Under the pieces are notes generated by a model, which worked only from the letters and a program-made list of their open reading frames with translations, was not told the DNA's origin and did not search any database. Shown one piece after another: positions 8,068 through 12,975 of a DNA stretch of 12,975 nucleotides; the stretch's first letter is position 1; every line of letters begins with the position of its first letter. A program made the translations under genes and the position numbers. Source of the DNA: an uncultured Chromatiaceae bacterium (GTDB taxonomy: Bacteria > Pseudomonadota > Gammaproteobacteria > Enterobacterales > Alteromonadaceae); NCBI GenBank assembly GCA_946482325.1, contig CAMLRA010000116.1:1-12975 (forward strand). Reading direction: 5' to 3'.

Positions 8068-10131
8068 ATGCGATTTAGTTTTTCTTATCTGACCTTGTGT
8101 CTGACCCTGACCAGTCCAGGTCTGTTGGCCGCCGCACCAGACCAGCCCAAGGCAACAAAACCCAGCATCGAGCAGCCCATCGAACGCATTCAGGTCAATG
8201 GCAGCGCCTTCCCCGCAGCCAGCCAGACCAACGAAGAAACAGAACAATTGCTCAAAGTGGCCGGTATTATGAATGACCCGCTGGCTGCTGTATTCAGCTT
8301 GCCCGGTGTGGTCTATGCCGGCGGTGATTATGGTGGTATGCCGGCGGTGCGCGGCTCCAGTCCTGCCGACAATGCATTTTTAATTGACGGCCTGCCTGCC
8401 GGGTATTTATTCCACATATTCGGCAACAGCGTGTTTAACGAAGCGCTGCTGCATGATTTCCACCTCGAGAGCGGCGGCTTTGGCGCGCAATATGGCAATG
8501 CCACCGGCGGTGTATTTGCTGCGACATTACGCGACCCGAAAATGCAGGACATTGGTGGTGAAGCCGAACTGAGCCTGCTGCAGATGAGTGCGCTGGTTGA
8601 AGGCGCCGTAACCGACGACCAGGCATTTTATCTGGCCGCCCGGAAAAGCACTGTGCAGTGGTTGATCAAAGCCGGAGACGAACTGGATGATGGCATCAAA
8701 GTGTATCAGCCACCGAAAAGCGATGACTATCAGGCGCGCTATCTGTGGCAATTATCGCCGGAGCAAAAACTAACCCTGACACTAACCGGCGCCAGCGACA
8801 GTGCCCGTGCCAATATCAGCAAAGCATCTGAACAAGGCCGCACTGATCCGGAATCAATCGGTGACCTTCGCGTTGACAGCGCTTTTGCCAATCAGCAACT
8901 GAGTTATCAATACCAGCATCCGGCCGGTCATCAGTTGCAGTTGCGATACCAACACAGTAGTAACCGCGAAGACAATCAATATGGCAGCGACCAGTTTGTC
9001 AGTTACAAAGATGAACAGCAGTTTTTGCAATTGCAATCACGCTGGCAACTCAACGCGACGCAGCGCCTCGAAGGCGGGGTTGAACGCAGTCAGCGCGAAG
9101 CGGGCTACCGCTTTGACCTGATCCCCTATTATTGTACCGACCATCAGGCCGATTGTTTTGCCCAACGCGGTGATCGTATCAAAGCGAATGACCAGCTCAG
9201 TTACAGCACCGACAGTGCTTTCCTGCAGCATCAGTGGCGTTGGAATCAATATTTGAGCTCGTCCGTTGGGCTGAGATACGACCAGCAGGACTATACCGAT
9301 GAAAGTTTCTTGCAACCACGTGCGGAGCTGAGCCTGCAACTGACACAGCAGCAGCGTTGGTTTTTCCGCGCCGGGCGTTACAGCCGGCTGGCCGATTTGG
9401 ATAAAAGTCTGCCGCTGCTCGGCAACCGGCAACTGAAGCAACCGACGGCCACCCATTATGTGCTGGGGCAAGACTGGCAGTTTGCCGACGCCTGGAATTT
9501 CACGACTGAGCTTTATTTGAAAAAACTGCAGAAATTACCACTGGGCCTGACTGACAAAGACCCGGATCAAGCGCTGCATTACAGCAATGACAGCGCAGGT
9601 GAGGCTTATGGCGCTGAATTACTTCTGAAAAAACAACGCAGCGCCGGCGACTGGTATGGCTGGGCGTCGTTGAGCTGGTCCAAGGCCGAACGCACCGACC
9701 TGCGCCGCAACCTGACCTCAGAGTATTATCTCGACACGCCGCTGGTCGCCAACGTCGTCGTTGCTTATCCCTACAATGATCGTTGGGATCTCAGCGCCAG
9801 ACTGACCGTGCGCAGCGGCGCCAAATACACACCGATTATTGGTGACAAACCCAATCCGTATTACCCGGATTATCGCGTTGCTGTGTATGGCGAGCTGAAT
9901 TCAGCCACTTTACCGGTTTATCACCGGCTCGATATTCAGGCCGAGCAACAGAGTAGTTTGTTTGGTCTGCCGGTCACTTACACCTACGCCATTCTGAACG
10001 TGCTGAACCGCAAAAATGTGTCGGGCTATTTTCTGCAAAAAGGCAAAGCTGGTGAAACCCCGGCCTACAGCATAGAGTCGGAAGAAGACCTCGGAATCTT
10101 TCCGTCATTCGGTATCAAAGTGCAGTTCTGA
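8068..10131 (+). CDS. TonB-dependent outer-membrane receptor, substrate unknown
   Basis: This is an outer-membrane gated channel that imports a scarce substrate using energy relayed by TonB-ExbBD. ATG 8068 gives 687 aa and a clean signal peptide (LTLCLTLTSPGLLAA) cut near residues 21-23; AGGAAG (8052-8057) is about 10 nt upstream. The mature N-terminus carries IERIQVNGS, the usual lead-in to the plug domain. The plug (about 45-160) has MPAVRGSSPADNAFLIDGLP and FGAQYGNATGGV, both typical. The remainder alternates aromatic and polar residues as expected of a 22-strand barrel and ends in Phe (SFGIKVQF), the usual outer-membrane assembly signal. Cys356 and Cys363 lie close together, probably in an extracellular loop, and could form a disulfide. 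Nothing in the sequence fixes the ligand. It is followed by a terminator and the MipA-type operon on the same strand. Confidence 0.9.
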   Translation: MRFSFSYLTLCLTLTSPGLLAAAPDQPKATKPSIEQPIERIQVNGSAFPAASQTNEETEQLLKVAGIMNDPLAAVFSLPGVVYAGGDYGGMPAVRGSSPADNAFLIDGLPAGYLFHIFGNSVFNEALLHDFHLESGGFGAQYGNATGGVFAATLRDPKMQDIGGEAELSLLQMSALVEGAVTDDQAFYLAARKSTVQWLIKAGDELDDGIKVYQPPKSDDYQARYLWQLSPEQKLTLTLTGASDSARANISKASEQGRTDPESIGDLRVDSAFANQQLSYQYQHPAGHQLQLRYQHSSNREDNQYGSDQFVSYKDEQQFLQLQSRWQLNATQRLEGGVERSQREAGYRFDLIPYYCTDHQADCFAQRGDRIKANDQLSYSTDSAFLQHQWRWNQYLSSSVGLRYDQQDYTDESFLQPRAELSLQLTQQQRWFFRAGRYSRLADLDKSLPLLGNRQLKQPTATHYVLGQDWQFADAWNFTTELYLKKLQKLPLGLTDKDPDQALHYSNDSAGEAYGAELLLKKQRSAGDWYGWASLSWSKAERTDLRRNLTSEYYLDTPLVANVVVAYPYNDRWDLSARLTVRSGAKYTPIIGDKPNPYYPDYRVAVYGELNSATLPVYHRLDIQAEQQSSLFGLPVTYTYAILNVLNRKNVSGYFLQKGKAGETPAYSIESEEDLGIFPSFGIKVQF

Positions 10132-10161
10132 AGCAGCCCGCAGCAAGTTTGTGATATCTGC

Positions 10162-10177
10162 TTACACTTTTTAAACA
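10162..10177 (+). promoter_or_regulatory. Candidate RstA-type regulator site upstream of the MipA-type gene
   Basis: TTACACTTTTTAAACA contains two ACA half-sites in the same orientation. It loosely resembles the E. coli RstA box (TACATNTNGTTACA), which is relevant because the operon encodes an RstA-like regulator. The second half-site is poor and the spacing is off by one. A TTGTGA (10149-10154) lies 17 bp from TAAACA (10172-10177) and could be a weak promoter over the same bases. Confidence 0.25.
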
Positions 10178-10185
10178 TTCGAACG

Positions 10186-10220
10186 CAGGCCCCGCCAGTT
10201 ATGATGGGGCCTGTGTTTTT
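10186..10220 (+). terminator. Intrinsic terminator between the receptor gene and the MipA-type operon
   Basis: CAGGCCCC (10186-10193) and GGGGCCTG (10206-10213) form a perfect 8-bp GC-rich stem with a 12-nt loop, followed by TGTTTTT (10214-10220). It is 55 nt after the receptor stop. The T-tract abuts the GGGAG ribosome binding site of the next gene, so any transcript entering the operon from the receptor, or from a promoter at 10149-10177, must pass through it. Confidence 0.8.
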
Positions 10221-10231
10221 GGGAGCCCGGC

Positions 10232-11041
10232 ATGCGACGTTTTTTTGCTCTGTTTATCCTGTTTGTTATCAGCAGTGGCTGTCACGCCAGCTGGGACGAA
10301 GTCGAATTCACTGGCTATGTTTCTGTCGGCGCCGGTTATCAACGGGCAATTATCGGTTCTCTCGATCAGGCGGTGAATGGCAGGATCTTGCTAAACCTGT
10401 CAGCAGATGTGACTTATCACAATTTTTTTATTGAGTCCGATGAGCGTCGCAACGTGCTGCGCTATGGCAGCGGCATTATCGGCTATCACTTGTGGCAACA
10501 GGACGACGCCAGCCTGGCGTTGATCGGCACCGGCTATCATCAGGCAATAGGGCCAGATTTGACCACAGCCTTTGGCAAACAACATATTGCCGAACTGGAA
10601 GGCTTGCAGCTGCGCGATTCAGATTTATTAGTTGGATTGCGCTATCAGCGGTTTTGGGGCCAGCACTACTGGGCCATAGAAGCCGGTCAGGACATCGAAT
10701 CCCATTATGGTCAACAGCTACGATTACTCTACAGCTATCGTTTGCCGTGGCGAAACTGGGACCTGTACTACAACGCCGGGGTGTCTTTTTCGACGGCAAA
10801 AGTAGTGGATTATTATTACGGCGTGCGGCCGGCAGAGAGCGTTGTGGGCCGGCCCTCATATCAAGCCGGCGCCGGCCAGCAATTGCATTTTGGCGTCAGC
10901 GCTTTGTATCCACTCAGTCCAAACTGGGTGCTTGAATTAGGCCTGGCCGCCAATTTATTCAGCAAGGCTTATATTGATAGCCCGCTCAGCAGCCGTGACA
11001 GCGAATACCTCAGTCTGGTGAAATTCCGTTATGTGTTCTGA
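10232..11041 (+). CDS. MipA/OmpV family outer-membrane protein
   Basis: This 269-aa protein belongs to a family of outer-membrane beta-barrels that includes E. coli MipA (a scaffold linking MltA to PBP1B) and Vibrio OmpV. Start ATG 10232 has GGGAG (10221-10225) six nt upstream. A signal peptide (RRFFALFILFVISSG) is probably cut after CHA. The SSGC just before is not a good lipobox, since position -3 is Ser. The mature protein alternates hydrophobic and polar residues with frequent Tyr and Trp, contains a YYGVRPAES segment typical of the family, and ends in FRYVF, a barrel-assembly signal. It heads a compact operon: the next gene starts inside its last codons (11-nt overlap). Family assignment is firm; the precise role is not, because members differ (peptidoglycan machinery, antimicrobial-peptide response, porin-like). 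Confidence 0.85.
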   Translation: MRRFFALFILFVISSGCHASWDEVEFTGYVSVGAGYQRAIIGSLDQAVNGRILLNLSADVTYHNFFIESDERRNVLRYGSGIIGYHLWQQDDASLALIGTGYHQAIGPDLTTAFGKQHIAELEGLQLRDSDLLVGLRYQRFWGQHYWAIEAGQDIESHYGQQLRLLYSYRLPWRNWDLYYNAGVSFSTAKVVDYYYGVRPAESVVGRPSYQAGAGQQLHFGVSALYPLSPNWVLELGLAANLFSKAYIDSPLSSRDSEYLSLVKFRYVF

Positions 11042-11408
11042 GCGCTTTGTGCTGATCGTCGGCTGGCTGGGCTTATTTGCTGCCACGGAAGTGACTGCCG
11101 CGGAACCTGTCAGGCTGAAATTGACGCCGGATACCTGTGTGGCGCTGCAGCAAGGCCGGCAGTGTTATGCCACTATCCAGATTGACTGGCACAGCCAAAC
11201 TGCACAAGACCTCTGTCTGCATGCCGGAGCCCGTAAACTGCAGTGTTGGCAGGCCAGCCGCAGTGGCCGGCAGCGTTATGAATTTGTCGCTGCCGACAAC
11301 GAACAGATCCAGTTAATTGGGGCCGATGGCGTGCTGGCTGAGGCCGTGGTCAAAGTGAACTGGGTGCAAAAAAACACCAAAGTAAAACGGCATTGGAGAT
11401 TATTCTGA
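11031..11408 (+). CDS. Secreted DUF3019-type protein with four conserved-looking cysteines
   Basis: This is a 125-aa exported protein. It starts at ATG 11031, inside the MipA-type gene, and no strong ribosome binding site is visible, so translation is likely coupled. A signal peptide ends at VTA-A (about residue 23). The mature ~100 residues contain Cys36, Cys45, Cys62 and Cys72, consistent with two disulfides in the periplasm or outer membrane. The pattern LKLTP-x2-C, then C-x-(A/V)-x3-(I/V)-x-W, then LC and QCW is what I recall of DUF3019, a family often seen beside MipA/OmpV genes and two-component systems in Alteromonadales. Function is unknown. The sequence looks like a small beta-sandwich rather than an enzyme, and no catalytic motif is visible. 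The response regulator begins 1 nt after its stop. Confidence 0.75.
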   Translation: MCSERFVLIVGWLGLFAATEVTAAEPVRLKLTPDTCVALQQGRQCYATIQIDWHSQTAQDLCLHAGARKLQCWQASRSGRQRYEFVAADNEQIQLIGADGVLAEAVVKVNWVQKNTKVKRHWRLF

Positions 11409-11409
11409 G

Positions 11410-12120
11410 ATGGAACACAGCGTCTATGACACCATTTTATTGGTCGAAGATGACCTGTCATTGGCTGGCTGGGTGCAGGAATTTCTGCAGCAAAAAGGCT
11501 ATCAGGTACTGCTGGAACATCGTGGTGACACTGTGCTGCCGCTCTTGCGCCGCCAGCATGTTGATTTAATTTTATTGGATTTGATGTTGCCAGGCATGAA
11601 TGGTCTGGATGTGTGCCGGCAGATCCGGCGCGATTATCAGCTGCCGGTGCTGATGCTGACGGCGCAGGGCGAAGAAGTGGATGAAGTGATTGGCCTTGGT
11701 GTCGGCGCCAATGATTATCTGGTGAAACCGATCCGCCCGCGGATCTTGTTGGCGCGCATTCAGGCGGCCCTGCGTCAGGGCGCTGACGTCAAACCTAAGG
11801 AGCAACTGAGCTTCGGCAGTCTGAGTATTTGCGCCAGTTCGCGCCGTGTACTACTCGGGCCACAGAACATCAGCCTGACCAGCGCCGAATTTTCCTTATT
11901 ATGGTATCTGGCCAGCCGGGCCGGCCAGGTTTGTAGTAGAGACCAGGTGTTCCAGGCGCTCAAAGGTCGTGAGCACGATGGTCTGGATCGGCGTTTTGAT
12001 GTCATGATTTCCGTGCTGCGGAAAAAACTCGGCGATGACGCAAAAGAGCCAAAGCGGATTAAAACTGTCTGGGGTCAGGGATATTTATTCAGCACTGAAC
12101 ACTGGGCCAATGCATGCTGA
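11410..12120 (+). CDS. OmpR-family response regulator, RstA-like
   Basis: This is a cytoplasmic transcription factor activated by phosphoryl transfer from the kinase encoded next. The 236 aa comprise a receiver domain (about 8-120) with acidic pocket Glu13-Asp14-Asp15, phospho-acceptor Asp57 (LLDLMLPG), switch Thr84 and Lys106. A winged-helix DNA-binding domain follows (about 135-230). The segments REHDGLDRRFDVMISVLRKK and RIKTVWGQGYLFSTEHW match E. coli RstA closely and place it in that subfamily rather than PhoB, OmpR or CpxR. GGAG (11395-11398) is 11 nt from the start. The preceding stop is 1 nt away and the following gene overlaps by 7 nt, so all four genes of the operon should be co-expressed. 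Likely targets include this operon and perhaps the upstream receptor; that is inference. Confidence 0.93.
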   Translation: MEHSVYDTILLVEDDLSLAGWVQEFLQQKGYQVLLEHRGDTVLPLLRRQHVDLILLDLMLPGMNGLDVCRQIRRDYQLPVLMLTAQGEEVDEVIGLGVGANDYLVKPIRPRILLARIQAALRQGADVKPKEQLSFGSLSICASSRRVLLGPQNISLTSAEFSLLWYLASRAGQVCSRDQVFQALKGREHDGLDRRFDVMISVLRKKLGDDAKEPKRIKTVWGQGYLFSTEHWANAC

Positions 12121-12975
12121 AGTTGGCACTGAGTTTGTTATGTTCGGCCATCTGCGCGCTGTTTTTATTAGGTGCGGTGCTGGACCAGCTGGCGTCCGTC
12201 GACAATTCACCAACACCACCACAGCTGCAGTTACAGCGTACAGTTCTTAACACCATTGCCGCACAAGCCGACCAACAAACCGCTACTCATCTCAGCGAAT
12301 TTATCGCTCAGCAACAACAGCACTGGCAGTTGGCGCTGAGCTTAGTCAGCCGTAACAGCCTGGCACTCCCACCAGAACTGCAACAACAGCTGGCAGCCAG
12401 CCAGATTTTACCGTTAGCAGGTAGCGAGGGCACGTCTTACCTCAAAGCCTTAGCCAGCCACCCGGACTGGCTGCTGCAACTGCATATTCCGCCCGAAGCC
12501 GGCCATCAGCCGGAAGATTTGTGGCTGACTCTCGCCCTCTACGGCGGACTTTGCCTGATTATGTTGCTGTGGCTGGCGCCGCTGACCCGCCGGCTCTGGT
12601 TGTTCAGTCACACAGCCCGGCAATTTGGCGCCGGTCAGTTACAGGCCAGGCTGCCTTATAGCCGCTGGTCTTATATCAGTGAACTGGAACAGAGTTTCAA
12701 TCAGATGGCGCGGCAAATTGAACAGCTGATGGCCGACAACCGCCTGCTCGCCTCCAGCCTGTCGCACGATTTGCGTACGCCGATTGCCTGTTTTCGCTTC
12801 GGGCTGGACGCTGCGCTTGAGGAGACGGACCCGGCACAAAAAAATCAGTATTTACAGCGGCTGGAACAAGATTTGGATCGGATGGAAGCGATGGTGAACG
12901 CCTTTTTAGAGTATGCCAGCCTGGACCGCCAGCATCAGCACTGGCAACTGAGCCAGGTCGATATGCTGCAACTTT
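12114..12975 (+). CDS. Sensor histidine kinase, RstB-like (3' end beyond window)
   Basis: This frame is open from ATG 12114 to the window edge (287 complete codons) and is the N-terminal part of the kinase partnered with the regulator before it. The start overlaps the regulator's stop (ATGCTGA, 7 nt), implying coupling. The layout is a first transmembrane helix at about 5-23, a short Gln-rich periplasmic region (about 24-137), a second transmembrane helix at about 138-157, a HAMP segment (about 158-205), then HisKA with the H-box SLSHDLRTPI in which His218 is the phosphorylation site. Layout and the FNQMA and H-box context resemble E. coli RstB. The periplasmic part has no recognisable sensor fold. 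The HATPase domain is not in the window, so catalytic integrity cannot be judged. Confidence 0.92.
   Translation, partial: MLKLALSLLCSAICALFLLGAVLDQLASVDNSPTPPQLQLQRTVLNTIAAQADQQTATHLSEFIAQQQQHWQLALSLVSRNSLALPPELQQQLAASQILPLAGSEGTSYLKALASHPDWLLQLHIPPEAGHQPEDLWLTLALYGGLCLIMLLWLAPLTRRLWLFSHTARQFGAGQLQARLPYSRWSYISELEQSFNQMARQIEQLMADNRLLASSLSHDLRTPIACFRFGLDAALEETDPAQKNQYLQRLEQDLDRMEAMVNAFLEYASLDRQHQHWQLSQVDMLQL

Noticed and set aside
9037..9471. 144-codon open frame on the minus strand inside the receptor gene
   Set aside because: Lies wholly inside a well-supported gene, has no ribosome binding site I could support and no recognisable domain; a shadow frame.
10232..10300. MipA-type protein as a lipoprotein (SSGC motif)
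   Set aside because: Position -3 of the motif is Ser and the protein is a beta-barrel; ordinary signal peptidase cleavage after CHA fits better.

Overview
The window looks like chromosomal DNA of a gammaproteobacterium. The GuaA, GuaB and XseA proteins read as typical of that class (GuaB 489 aa, catalytic residues in the usual places), and xseA lies divergent to guaB-guaA as in Escherichia coli. The Q-rich protein style, the PspB-like orphan and the MipA/DUF3019/RstA-like cluster suggest the Alteromonadales side (Rheinheimera, Alishewanella or Shewanella relatives). That placement is from memory and was not tested.

Left part (1-2880): mltF, a lipoprotein lytic transglycosylase, has its own promoter. 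Next comes a small highly basic gene (1718-1891) with a good -10 box and ribosome binding site, which overlaps the 3' end of the convergent tadA (tRNA adenosine deaminase, minus strand). tadA diverges from a 72-aa PspB-like membrane/coiled-coil protein. That gene is preceded by a near-canonical sigma-54 promoter, a short palindrome and a tandem 13-bp repeat. A bidirectional terminator closes this gene and guaA.

Middle part (2880-8067): guaA and guaB lie on the minus strand in the order guaB-guaA and make GMP from IMP. A hairpin with a T-tract stands between them. guaB has a strong promoter with a GC-rich discriminator; xseA (exonuclease VII large subunit) diverges from it. xseA overlaps by 10 bp the end of a convergent orphan nucleotidyltransferase-fold gene.

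Right part (8068-12975): this is an envelope-oriented cluster on the plus strand. It encodes a TonB-dependent receptor, then an intrinsic terminator, then four tightly packed genes: a MipA/OmpV outer-membrane protein, a small secreted four-cysteine DUF3019-type protein, an RstA-like response regulator and an RstB-like sensor kinase that runs off the window. Overlaps of 11 and 7 nt imply one translationally coupled operon. The likeliest reading is an envelope-signal circuit in which secreted or outer-membrane proteins are controlled by, or feed information to, the co-encoded two-component system. This module is the most interesting part of the window. No RNA genes, insertion sequences, CRISPR arrays or gene-free stretches over 300 bases were seen.
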